Position numbers and translations under genes: made by a program | Source of the DNA: Lunularia cruciata | Taxonomy: Eukaryota; Streptophyta; Marchantiopsida; Lunulariales; Lunulariaceae | Assembly (NCBI GenBank): GCA_948567375.1 | Contig: OX419756.1 | Coordinates: 25,894,552-25,958,551, forward strand | DNA length: 64,000 nt | Direction: 5' to 3' | The notes under the pieces: generated by a model | Databases searched by the model: none | What the model saw: only the letters and a program-made list of their open reading frames with translations | Told to the model about the DNA's origin: nothing | Shown here: positions 45,991 through 57,199 of the stretch, piece by piece | Layout: every line of letters begins with the position of its first letter | Numbering within the stretch: the first letter of the stretch is position 1

Positions 45991-47769
45991 ATAAGATGAT
46001 TATACATCCTCCATCATGGTGCCAATGTTATGCTTAAATGGTTCATCAAGAACTTGATTATATATTGCATAAATCCCATGAAACGGAATTAGGCTCGAAG
46101 TGATTGTCTTCCAAGAGCAAGAAGGGTAAGACAAATGATCATCATGGTCACCAATAATAATAAAAAAATGAGACATTGTACCAACATCATGTCTTTTGGC
46201 TTGCCATATTGTAGCTAGTCTAGTGCTAGTCCCATCAAACAACTCCAATAGACATACTCTTTCTATTAGTTATTGCCAAGCAATGATTGTGGTATCCAAA
46301 AGTAATAAGGTAATAAACTCCAAAGGCTCATCCTCACATTGGTCTCTTGGTGGAACAAAGGCTCTACTCCAAGCTTGTTGCACCAATTGATTTGCATGTT
46401 ATTGCAATGCCTCCTCAAAACTCCACAATGGAACATCCAAGTTGGATGCCATGATCCCACTCATATCCAAATCTGAGTGATCTCCTCTAGTATTGGAGTA
46501 TCCTCTACATGGGCATTCCTCTCTAATACGTCACCAAGCCAAGTGATGGAACCAATAAAAGCTGATTGATGCCATAGTCCTTGATTGTAGTGAGCCAAGA
46601 CTATCGCTACTAAATCATATAGGTAGGCAACATATCCATCCCTCACCTTACTGCCAACCTAGTCTATAGGAGGTTGTTTTCTCCCAATAGTCAATACTAA
46701 AACCCATGGGGTATAACATTGCTCCACCAACTAGCACATCATATGACTCTGCTATTTTTGTAATAGCTTGAGCTTGCACAAGAGAACTATTAGTCGGATG
46801 ACCATGCTGAATCTAGACAATAAGCTCTCCACATGTGATATACTATGTAGAACCACCTCTTAAGATGTTTGGATTTGAAATAGACACCTCTCCATATTGG
46901 TCTTCTGTTGCTCTAGACCAACAATTATAGCCTTCCCTAACATCAAGTGCTATGTACCAAAGTCTAATAAGACCCTTTGTGGCATATAGACCTCCTTGAA
47001 GGTCTCACCAATGGAAAATTTCCCTATGGTTATACAATAGGACAACGCTAAGTGTGAATGGCGCTAGCTCCAAGGCAAGTCTAGTTGGTAACTCTTCCAA
47101 TTTAGCTAATATTGTTTGCCATAAACCATTGGTCATTGAGTAGATCCCATGCACCTCAACCAAGTTAGCTCCACTATGAAGCACCTCTGCTCTAGAAGCA
47201 AGAACCACATCATCCTTACTCTCACAAAGTGTGGCAGCCAATCAGAACACTATAGTTAGGTCATCTCCTAATGTAAACATGTCATTGGTTGAAAATAAAG
47301 AGAAGTGCATAATCAATTGAGTCACCTCCAACATCAAGCTAGACTCAATTTTTGTAGTAACACATATTGCACCATGCTGAATAGCAAGTACTCTATCATG
47401 CACCCCATCACCACCTACCACACCAACACTAAAATGTGTAAGAGCCATAGATGTTATTTGTAGTGCGTCCAAGCGTGTAAAAGATTAGGGGAATTTGACC
47501 TATCCACCAGCCTCTCTTCTCTATGGGTCCAACTCCATTGATGCTCCCTTAGGCTCTGGAGTATGTACTACATTCCTAGTCATTGCATCAAGTGCATCTA
47601 CCTTTGTTGCTCCACACATGAAGTCCAAGATGTCTCTACCACCAAAATAAGAAGTGGAAGCCTTAGCACCCAAATCTGATCTCCTTTGAGCTATGGCCAT
47701 GCTAGCCAATCTTTGCTCCAATTGCTCAATCCAAGAAGCCATGGCTATATCAGAAGTAAGGGCAAGTAT
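45991..47769 (-). pseudogene. Family E gag-end, protease and start of methyltransferase, minus copy
   Basis: Read on the minus strand: SWIEQLEQRLASMAIAQRRSDLG at 47740-47670. Then GVVGGDGVHDRV, MLEVTQLIMHFSLF and LAATLCESKDDVVLASRAEVLHSGANLVEVHGI. The protease site lies near 46970 (VLLDFGT in a shifted frame). The linker VAYLYDLVAIVLAHY, ITWLGDVLERNAHVEDT follows. MELFDGTSTRLATIWQA at 46248-46200 equals motif I of the methyltransferase domain seen complete at 55.2 kb. The reading then diverges and ends near 45991. It is collinear with 53820-55270 and 56560-57860 on the plus strand. Confidence 0.78.
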
Positions 47770-48249
47770 TGTAACACCCATTTGTGCATGTATGTACTAT
47801 TGTGATATTTAGTTTAGTATTAGAAGTACTTGAGAGATATTATCTATATAGAGATGAAGGATGGTTCTAGATTAGCCATGATTAGCTAAAGTTAGTCATA
47901 GCTAAGATAGAGAGGACTTTACTTTAGAGGAAGTGGAAAAGATAAGCATCACTATTTTGGATTCTAATGTATTGACTTGGTATTATTCTTAGGTGTTTGG
48001 CTTTGAGGAAAGAGTTGAGAACTCTTGGACACATAAGCCTTTTTGGTTTTAAATTCTTCTATAGTCCAAGGATAGCCCATGTGAAGGAATCCTTGACTTG
48101 ATTGTTGGGTCAAGATAAGATCACATGCTTAGGAGAATATTCCCATGAGTATGGATATTCCTTAAGAATTTTTGACTTTATTTGACTTTTAGCCTAGTAA
48201 CTTGAGTTATTCCATTAATTAGTAACTTTGGTACATAATTATTTCACAA
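47770..48249 (+). mobile_element. Family C LTR fragment
   Basis: Starts cleanly TGTAACACCCATTTGTGCATG at 47770 and matches 43128-43610, ending at ATTTCACAA where the TATA-box region should continue. The 3' third is lost, so the junction at 48249 is a deletion or recombination point. Confidence 0.85.
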
Positions 48250-48504
48250 AATTACCAAAAGCACCTTATACAAACATGATGCACAAATAAGAAGTAAAGA
48301 ATGGAGGAGGTTCAATAAAAAAAAGTCTAAATGAAACCAAACATCTCATAAATCAACACCGGATTGACTCTATCACCATTTGGCATTTGATATAATTAGA
48401 GTGTCTACATGCTTCCTAAGCTATTAAGATCACCAAGTGTAGGATCAAACTACCTCTCCTAGCCAAAACTACATGTGTATAGATATTAGAAGAAAAATCA
48501 CTAG

Positions 48505-48600
48505 GACAACAAGTGAAAGTGGACCAATTGGTTAAGGCATCAATCTAAGAACCAGAGATCTAAGGTTCAAACCTTATTGCAAATAATCTAAAAGGGTGGG
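48505..48600 (+). other. tRNA-like segment with A- and B-box matches
   Basis: GTGGACCAATTGGTTAAGGCATC resembles a tRNA A box and D-loop. GGTTCAAACC at about 48573 is a perfect B box. An anticodon-like loop CTAAGAA lies between. The acceptor stem is not convincing. The diverged counterpart in the other arm lies near 51800-51890 on the minus strand. It could be a tRNA pseudogene or the head of a SINE. Confidence 0.35.
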
Positions 48601-49047
48601 TAGACTTTGCCAAACAATTACCAACTAAACTCATCTAACCTAGCTCGCCTCATACCAACAAGCTTGCTTGTTGGGCCTTCTAGGCCTTAATAGCCTCTCA
48701 TAGCCCACAAAACTCATCTACACTAGCTAGTCTAACACAAACATAGGCTTGTTGGGCCTTTATAGCCTCTCATAGCCAACAAAACTCATCTACACTAGCT
48801 AGTCTCACACTAACATAGGCTTGTTGGCCCTTCTAGGCCTTTGTAGCCTCTCATAGCCCTATGCCTTGAACCTTCTCCAAAAGCGTTGCTTCTTGCCAAT
48901 TTGAACCCTCTCCAAATTTGCCCAAGCTCAAGCTAAACTCAAGTCAAATATATGGCAATTTGTTGACCTACAAATCAAGGCAACCTCCACCAAATCTGAC
49001 ATAGCTCCCTCACCAAATTTGATGTAACACTTCTACAATTGGCTAAC

Positions 49048-49802
49048 TGTAATACTCCAAGAATTGGAGACCTGAAGAGAAACACACCATGAGAAACACA
49101 CACTTTCACACTCAAACTCCGATGCCCCAAAGGAGCACCTTCTCTTTATTATATAGGCAAAGCGGATCTCCTCCAATGAAGCTCCACCATAGGATTAGGT
49201 ACATAGATAGGTGACATTTCAGCAAGCTCCACCCTTGGATTACTTACTTGGATAGGTGACATGTCGGTCCTGGTCCTATATGGTTGGTCAAACAAGCATT
49301 GACCAGAAGGAATCTTTTAGGGAATCTTCTTGTAGGAATCTCAGAATCACATGGGTGAGGTACCGTTGGAAAGCTCTCGACGAGACAAATTAGGGGGGAC
49401 GGCTAGCCTCTCCAATGTTAGGAAGGGGGGGAATTTGCACATTTTTGAGGCCTAATTCATCCGTTTAAGCCTCAGAAATTGCATTCAAAGATTTCAAGCA
49501 TATTTTGGTTCCAACTCTATTAGTAGAAGTCCCTTTTTGGTGATACCTCTTTCTGATCTAATTAGTCCATCCTATGTTATATTCTTCCAGATGTTACCAA
49601 CCCAATTCTCACCTTCAAATCATATGTCTAGCTATTGGTTCTAAGGTTTTCAAATCTATTTCAGTTTTCTGCCCTATTAGTAGAAGTACTCTTTTGGTGA
49701 TACTTCTATCTGATCTATTTTGACCATCATGTATAAAATTATTCCAGATGTTACCAAACCAAATTTCACATCTAGATCATATGGCTAGCTCTTGGTATTA
49801 AA
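49048..49802 (-). mobile_element. Family A solo LTR in the left palindrome arm
   Basis: 755-bp LTR, TGTAATACTCC ... CTTGGTATTAAA, with the final CA mutated to AA. Flanks are CTAAC (49043-49047) and ATAAC (49803-49807), a 5-bp duplication with one change. Its removal restores alignment with the right arm (GGCTAAC-CACCAAATTC against GGCTGAGTGCCAAATTC), so it inserted into an existing arm. Confidence 0.9.
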
Positions 49803-52157
49803 ATAACCACCAAATTCTATACTAAATCTCCACTAGAGCTAAATTAGAAAGATAGGGATTTTTAAATCCCTAATTTGAGGGGATGGGTTCCCAACTCCAA
49901 CTTTGAACTTCAAGCTCAATTCACACCAGATTGACCTAATTTCACATCTTGGGCTCAAATTGAATACCCATTATCTCAAATTGACTCCATTTTGAAAAAT
50001 TTGGCTAGCACTTCCACACACCGTATGCCTCATTGCAAAACCAACATCAATCGCACAAAGCTTCTACACACTATTACTCTCAAGAAAGTATGAACCAAAA
50101 TCAAAGTACCAACAATAAGCTAGGCTTGGAGATACCACCAACACCCTCAATTCTTGCACCTTATCCCCTTGATTATCACTTCTCTATTGTAATCAGTTCT
50201 TCTTCAACTTGAATCACACTCATATCAGATTAGTTCTCAATCCTTCACTCAAAAAATGTGTCTATAATTAGGTATTGATTATAGTCAAGCCACACCCACT
50301 CTAGCTAAGAAACTCTAGGTGAAATTCACCGAGATCTGTCTACCATAGCCAAGAACTCACAAGCTCAACATCAAAGAAATGAGCTCTTTGGAGCTACACT
50401 TTGAAGGTATACTCTTTTGCTTACCTAGGTCTCCAACACTAATGGGGTTGTTGATAGCATGATTGATGGTGCAAAGGGTGCAAGTGATGATGGGCCCTAC
50501 GATGTGATTAGAAGCCCTAACATGAAATTGGAGGGCCAAAAAGTAGTCCATGAGTAATTACCAAAATACCTATGACTACCAACACTACCGCTCCAATATC
50601 TGAGCAAACTAGCCTTGATGCTACAAATATCATGACACATTGGCACCCATTGTCATGCTACTTGTAGCATCGCTTCTAGATTGCTTGGACTAGTGTAGTG
50701 TAGTGTTGGTAGTGAAGAGTATTTTGGTAGTTACTCATAGACTACTTGTTGATGGTAGTTATTCAGATTTTTTGTTTGAGGTACTAACTACATGGTAGAG
50801 CCTACCGTCACTTTAGCACCATGTCCACTATTAGATGTGCCACCAGTGTGACCATTAGGCTTAGAGACCAAGGGGTATACTTTTGAAATGCAACTCCAAA
50901 GAGCTCACTTCTCTAATTTGAGCCTTTGAGTTCTTGGCTATGGTTGACAGAGGCCAATGAGTATCACTTGGATTCTCTTAGCTAGAGTTGGTGTGGCTTG
51001 ATTATAATTAGTGCTCAATTGTTGATAGATTATGGAGTGATAGATCAAGTACTAATCTGATTGAGTGTGATTTGAGTAATGTAAACAAACTGATTATATC
51101 ACGGAAGTGAGGTTAAGGGGGAATCATGTCTAGGGATTGAAGATGTTAGTGGTATCTCCAAACCTTGCTAATCATTGGTAGCTTGATCGTGGTCCAAAGT
51201 TTCCCTAAGAGTGATTATGTACAAAAGGTATTTGAAATGATGTAGATTTGGCAGTGAGGTTGACAATGTGTGAAAGCACTTGCCAAATTTTGAGCAAAGA
51301 GAAGTAATTTTCAAGCGGTAATTGTGATTTAGAGCTCAAGTGGTGAAAGCAAGACCAATTTGGTGCAAGTTGAGCTCAGATATACAAATTGAAGGTGGAG
51401 TTGGGAACCCATCCCCATGAATTACAAATTTGGAGAATCCTGTCCATCCACTTTGGCTCAAATGAAGATTGAGCAAAGAATTTGGCACTCAGCCAACTTT
51501 AGGGACTTATATCAACTTTAAGGATTTGCTGGAATTTACGTCAAATTTTGGCCAGATTTGGAGGAGTTTTGCCAGATTTGGAGAGGACTTGAAGTGGTAG
51601 ATTTTGGCTTGAGTTGGAGAAGCTTGGCCTAATTTAGAGGAGTTTCACCAGATTTGAAGCGCATTTGAAGTGGCAAGAGAAAGGCCTCATTCGGCATTTA
51701 GAGGCTTAGAGGCATAGGACTATAGGCTATGAGAGGCTACAAAGGCCAGCTTGTTGGCATGAGGCTAGTTAGCTTAGAGTAGATTTTGGTCATTATTTGG
51801 CAAAATCTACCCACCTTGCTAGATTATGTGCAATAGGGTTTGACTCCTAGATCTTTGATTCCTAAACTAGTGCCCAGCTAACGGTCCACCTTCACTTGTT
51901 GTCCTAGGGGTTGTTCCACTATTATCTATACACTTTAGTTTTGGCTAGGAGAGCCAATTTGATCCCATTCTTGGTGATCTTGGTAGCTTAGGAAGTAGAT
52001 AACTCATATTATGTGAAATGCCAATGGTGATAGAGTCAATCCAGTGTTGATTTATGATATGGAGGGTTTTTCATTTAGATTTCTTATAATTAGACCCCTT
52101 TCATTCTTTGCTTCATGTTTGTGCACCATGTTTGTGTGAGATGCCCTAACTTTAGAG

Positions 52158-53900
52158 CGTTAGTGCTCTGGTGCGCTTTCAATAGTGGGGCTAGAGTGAT
52201 GACTAGTCAAACTACCTATGTTTCTCTCTAATGAAGAAGGAAGTGATGACCTTTAGACTATAAGAGTGCATATTGTGATGGTAGATTATAGGTTGCACTC
52301 TTCCCTAGTGTAGTTATTGTAGTTAGAGCTACATAAGTGAGTGACGTTTGGTTGGTACGTTGGCACTTGGTGGTGTTGGCACTTGATGGGATACTTGCGG
52401 TGGTCTCCGTTATAGGTTGCAATTTCTAGTTACTTTGTCACAATGGAGTTCTTTGGGGATTTTGGGGGAGATAACGTTGGATTACATAATGGGTTTACTC
52501 AAAGAGGCATTGGATGTCAGCTTGTATCTCAAGTCCTAGTGAGGAAGGAGATTAACTCTGACTTGGAGTTGGAGCTAATTCAATTGAGAGTGCACTTGGT
52601 GTGTCTGCATCATTGTTGTGGGACATGGATGAGATTTATAAGGTGTCCAAAGGCCCCTAGCATTACTCAAGTATAGTGGGTACCATTGAGTTGGATAACT
52701 TCATCCAAGAGTTTGATATTTGATGTGATCTATAGTAGATGCGGAACTTGACTTTGTTTACACCTTTCATGGTGTGGAAGGGGTTGTTTCAGCATTTGGA
52801 AGATCTGCCAATGGACCATGAGCTCACAAGAGCTTAGAGGAGATTGAGCTATGGAGATAGTATTGGCCTCCAAAATATATCTCCATCACTTCAGGCTTAG
52901 TTTTTAAGGATAGATCAATCATACCCATGAGTTTTAGCTCTAGTAGCATTGGTATATCTCTTGGAGATGGTGCTAATACAAGTGGAGGAATCACTATAGA
53001 AGGTGATTTAGTATTGGGTAACCCCATAGTAGAGTTCTTCTAATGTTTGAGGTAGAACTACCAAGGAGTGTGGACTAACAAGCTGAGGAGTTGCAGGAGT
53101 TCCAACAGAAGGCTAGAGAGAGCTTACGCGAGGCATACACTTGCATGAGATGGCCGATCAGTTTTACTTAGGAATTTACTAAGGCCCAAGCAGTCCAATT
53201 TTGGTATGGGATATTTTATAGGAGTTGTGACACAGACTTTGTGATGCTACATTGTTATAGGCTACTTTGCCTACTTTGCCAGTGGTCTTTGGTTTGGTTG
53301 AACATATTGAGCTCACCATGGTGGAGGAGAGAGTGGTAGAAATCTAGATTTGGTAGGGAGATCCCATCTACAATTGTTACTTCTTCCAGAGTGCAGTATA
53401 GTGCACCATGCCATGTTGGTTTCCAAGGACAAGGTGGACAACCTAGATCCTATGGAGTGGGTGGAGAGCATAGTGTAGCTAGACTCTTACCTTCATTTTT
53501 GGATCAACAACAACTAGTGAGTGGTGGTGTTGCTTGTTGGACTTGTGATGGACCTTACCATAGGAGCAAGTGCACTCAAGGCAATGGACCTGATACCTCT
53601 AGTGCATCACAACTAGCATAAAGATAGTGTGAGCATTGCCACAGATTTGGTCACAGGGGTGATCAATGCTTTAACCTACACCCAAAGTTACAAGGTGGTA
53701 AATTTGTTATGGCAAGTGGTAGAGGAGCTCCATGTCATGGCGGAAAAGGTGGTAGAGGTGGTGGTAGAGGATCCACACCTAGTAGGAGTGCAGTACCTAC
53801 TTTTACTTTTGATACAACCATCTACTTGGATTGAGCAGTTAAAAAAGAGATTGGCTAGCCATGGCCATAGCTCAGAGGAGATCAAATTCAGGGCTTGAGG
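52158..53900 (+). pseudogene. Family E leader and gag with two zinc knuckles
   Basis: A possible gag start is Met at 52443 (MEFFGDFGGDNVGLHNG). Stops and frameshifts follow. Two nucleocapsid knuckles are readable about 55 bp apart. The first, 53535-53573, is CWTCDGPYHRSKC, with only three residues before the last Cys. The second, 53628-53669, is CEHCHRFGHRGDQC, a canonical CX2CX4HX4C. A Gly/Arg-rich tail (GGKGGRGGGRG) and WIEQLKKRLASHGHS come next. The stretch 52158-52442 looks like leader. A paired-knuckle gag with a basic Gly-rich tail fits an RNA-binding nucleocapsid. Confidence 0.75.
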
Positions 53901-53999
53901 CTTCCACCTCATATATTGGTGAAAAGAAATGTAGTACATGCTCCAGAGCCTAGAAGAGCATTATATGGAGTTGGCAGGAGAGGCTGGTAGATAGGACAG

Positions 54000-54700
54000 A
54001 CTTCCTTAGTCTTTTACACTCTCTTAAGCACTAGATATCATCTCCTAGGCGTCCTAGTGCAAGTGTGATTGGTGGTGATAGGGTGCATGATGGACTACCA
54101 ATTAGTCAACCACCTTTACTACATAGACTAAGTCTATCATGATGTTGGGGGTGGCTCAATTGATTATGCGCTTTCTATTATTCTAAGCCGATGACATGTT
54201 TATCGTGGAAGTTGACCTAGCCCTAGTGTTTCGATTGGCTGCCATGCATTTTGAGAGTAAGGATGATGTGGTCCCTACTAGTAGAGTAGAGGTGGTTGAT
54301 ATTGGAGCTAACTTGGTTGAGGAGCATGGGATCCGCTCAGCGACCAATTGTTTATGCCAGGCAATAACAGCTAGATTGGTGGAGTTACCAGCTAGACCGG
54401 CCTTTGAGCAAGCATAGTTTACACCTAGGGTTGTCCTATTGAATAAAAAAGGGTATTTTTTGTTTAGTGGGACTTTCAAGGAAGGTCTATACACCACAAA
54501 GGGTCTTACTAGACTTTGGTGCATAGCTTCTTATGTTGAGGAAGGTTGTAGTTGTCGATTTGGAGTTACAACCAATGTGGAAAGGTGTCCATTTCATATC
54601 CAGACATCTCTAGGGGAGGGTCTATCCAATACATCACATGTGGGGAGCTTGTTGTTTAGATTCAGCTCAGTCATCTGACTAATAGCTCTGTAGTGAGAGC
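54000..54700 (+). pseudogene. Family E linker domain and aspartic protease (copy 1)
   Basis: A segment of about 110 residues of unknown function precedes the protease: LAAMHFESKDDVVPTSRVEVVDIGANLVEEHGI, ATNCLCQAITARLVELP. The protease site is VLLDFGA then a stop at 54501-54525. The same order occurs at 56620-57190 and, inverted, near 47420-46960. Confidence 0.75.
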
Positions 54701-54709
54701 TCATGCCAT

Positions 54710-55990
54710 TGCGACAATTGTTAAGTCACATGATGTGTTAGTTAGGGGAGTAGTGTTATACCCCATGGTTTTCAATATTGACTATTAGGAGGAGAAAGCC
54801 TCCTATAGACCAAGTTGGCAGTCAAGTGAGGGACAAGTATGTTGCTTACCAATATGCTTCAATAGTGGCAATCTTGGTTCACTACAATCCAAGACCATAG
54901 CAGCATCAGTTTCAACTTTCAATGGTTTTGTTACTTGGCCTGGTGATTTATTAGAAGAGGAATGCCCACATAGAGGATACTCCAATACCTTAGGAGATCA
55001 CTTGGATTTGTAATATGAGTGAGATTGTTCCATCCACCTTGGATGTTCCATTCTGGAGTTTAGAGGAGGCATTGCAACAACATGCAGATCGATTGGTGCC
55101 GCAAGCTTGGAGTGGACCCTTTGTATCACTAGGAGACCAATGTAAGGATGAGCCTCTAGAGTTGATTACCTTTCCACCTCTAGATACCACACTCATTTCT
55201 TGGTAATATCTAATAGAGGAAGTATGTCTATTGGAGTTGTTTGATTGGATTAGTACTAGACTAACTACAATACTACAGGTGGGTATACAAGTACAAAGGT
55301 ACTTGTATGTGGAGAGAGATGAGATTGCTAGGTGATTCTCTCTACATTATATGGCACACTTGGCCTGTTGGTATCTTGAATTATTACCAATGTTAATAGT
55401 CAAGGGTTACCATAAGATCCTACCAATAGATATTTCCTTGCAAGGGATGTAGGATCTAGAGAGACATGGTCCCTTTCATTTGGTGATTTTTGGATGGCTA
55501 TGTTAGGAATACATGTATATGATGGCCAAGGTTTGGGTCTTCATGTTTCCCATTCTAGTGTGTTTTAGGAGATGTTATGTATACTATGACATCTCAAGGT
55601 TCACCAATCCATTTCTCCAACTAACATTTTGGAGAACGTCTCTTTGATTGTTGATTCTGGCACCCAAGTGGTGGCAAGTACACATCAAGTCCATTCTAGG
55701 ATGGGACCTGCTCTGATGTTGGATGCAGCCAGAGTGGGATCATGGGCTCATGGTCTTCATCTTTGGTGGACAAACCTTTTACCTAGAGAGGTTCAAAAAT
55801 GCACTTATGATGGGATTCAATGACTAGACCATCATTGTGGATGATCTCTTGGATATTGGGCGTCAGTCTTAGATAATGGTAGTGGTTGATAGGTCACCTA
55901 TGGCAATGGTGAACCTATTTGGATAGCCCCAAGCTGCTTTTGCTACACTTATGAGTTTCCCAAGTCCCCATGCTTTTTGAGAGGGAGGTC
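54710..55990 (+). pseudogene. DNMT3-like cytosine-5 DNA methyltransferase in family E (copy 1)
   Basis: After a linker (YRPSWQSSEG, FVTWPGDLLEE), one frame from about 55228 runs through the methyltransferase fold with three stops. Motif I is LLELFDWISTRLTTILQVGI, then RYLYVERDEIAR (the motif II acidic region). DLERHGPFHLVIFGWLC with a stop is motif IV, where the catalytic Cys codon survives but Pro before it is Leu. Downstream, in shifted frames, come NILENVSLIVDSG (the ENV motif VI) and ALMLDAARVGSWAHG with LWWTNLLPREV, matching the IDAxxVSxAHRxRxFWxNL block of DNMT3. FATLMSFPSPHAF then GGRELVWDL follow at about 55935-55990. These enzymes methylate C5 of cytosine using S-adenosylmethionine. 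It lies between protease and where the reverse transcriptase should start. This copy is dead. Confidence 0.78.
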
Positions 55991-55997
55991 GTGAATT

Positions 55998-56460
55998 GGT
56001 TTGGGACTTATAGTTACAATAGTTGGTGGAGCTCAACACCTATGAGACAGAGATAGTCCATCACTAAGACATCATCATGAATGTCTTGCTGAACTGTACC
56101 AATATCTTCACTCTCTAGATCTATGACCTCCATAACTCCTCCTGTATGCGCTGAGAGAGATACCACCAAAGCCTCTGAAAATATACACAAAAAGGCCGAT
56201 GCATGCAAACCTAGCACCATCTCCTCATCTATCTCACCATGCCTACGTGCTTCAGTATGATCCTGTTGGCTAGGACATGGGTTTCTACTCAACCCATCTG
56301 CATCACGATTCACCACTCCAGGTCTATAAACAACCGTGAAATCATACTCCTATAAAATCAGAGCCCATTATGCAAGCTTCCTTGAAAGCTTGTTGGACTC
56401 CATCAACCACTTCAGTGGTTGATGGTCAATGATGAGAGTGAAGGGGTTATCATGTGTGGA
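55998..56460 (-). pseudogene. Inverted family E RNase H end and post-RNase H segment
   Basis: The minus-strand reading gives FTLIIDHQPLKWLME near 56430-56400, then RPGVVNRDADGLSRNPCPSQQ, HTEARRHGEIDEEMV and LSAHTGGVMEVIDLE. It matches the plus-strand sequence at 59400-59650 and runs further downstream than that copy. It is wedged between the methyltransferase of copy 1 and the gag/protease of copy 2, so it marks a rearrangement. Confidence 0.85.
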
Positions 56461-57190
56461 TAAGCACAGATGGATGCATCTGCAATAGTGACTCAGAGTG
56501 CCGTATGTGCTCCAGAGCCTAGAGGAGCATCAATCGAGTTGGACCCACAGAGAGGAGAGGTTGGGAGACAAGTCAGACTTCCCTAGTCTTTCACGCTATC
56601 TGAGGCATTGTAGACGACATCCATGGTTCCTAGACATCCCAATGTAGGTGTGGTAGGTGGTGAAGGAGTGCATGATGGACTACCTGCTAGTCAGCCACCT
56701 ACTACTACACATATTGAGTCTAGCATGATGTTGGAGGTGGCTCAGCTAAGTATGTGGTGTCCTTTGTTTTTGGCCAGTGATATGTTTACATTGGGAGTTG
56801 ACCCAGCCCCTATATTTTGGTTGGCTGCCATGTTGTGTGAGAGTAGGGATGGTGCGGTTCCTACTACTAGAGCAGAGGTGGTTGGTAGTGGAGCTGACTT
56901 AGTTGAGGAGCATGGGATCCATTCAGCAACCAATGGTTTATGGCAGGTAGCAGCGGCTAGATTGGAGGAGTTGCCAACTAGATCGGCCTTTGGGAGAGCA
57001 CGATTTACACCTGGTGTTGTCCTATTGGATAACCAGAGGGGGATTTTCTGTTTAGTGGGACCTTCAGGGAAGGTCTATACACCACAAAGAGTCTTGTTAG
57101 ACTTTGGTGCGCAACCTCTTATGTTGGGAAGGCTACAATTGTCGGTCTGGAGTTACGGAAGACCGATGTGGAGAGGTGTCCATTTCAGAT
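56461..57190 (+). pseudogene. Family E linker domain and aspartic protease (copy 2)
   Basis: An open frame of 193 codons starts at 56623: GVVGGEGVHDGLPASQPP, SSMMLEVAQLSMWCPLFL, then LAAMLCESRDGAVPTTRAEVV and EEHGIHSATNGLWQVAAARL. The protease site RVLLDFGAQPLMLGRL lies at 57088-57135, with DFG for the usual DTG/DSG. This is the best preserved copy of the linker and active-site region. The upstream part overlaps the inverted RNase H fragment boundary. Confidence 0.82.
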
Positions 57191-57199
57191 CTAGACATC

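Larger units (their letters stand above)
48262..52145. repeat. Giant imperfect palindrome, arms about 1.5-1.6 kb
   Basis: The plus strand of 48262-50640 (less a 755-bp LTR) matches the reverse complement of 50650-52145. Anchor pairs include ACAAACATGATGCAC (48270) with the complement of 52120-52135, and AATCAACACCGGATTGACTCTATCACC (48350) with 52030-52060. GGGATGGGTTCCCAACTCCA (49880) pairs with 51390-51410, and TGAGTAATTACCAAAATACC (50550) with 50720-50740. The centre is GATGCTACAAATATCATGACACA ... TGTCATGCTACTTGTAGCATC around 50645, with a loop of about 10 bp. The right arm ends shortly before family E gag (plus). The left arm lies before family E sequence in minus orientation. The arms may therefore be two family E LTRs placed head to head; this is inference. 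Confidence 0.82.

Noticed and set aside
54501-55600. A single intact family E polyprotein
   Set aside because: Several stops and frameshifts are present in every frame. The domains can be traced but no continuous gene exists.
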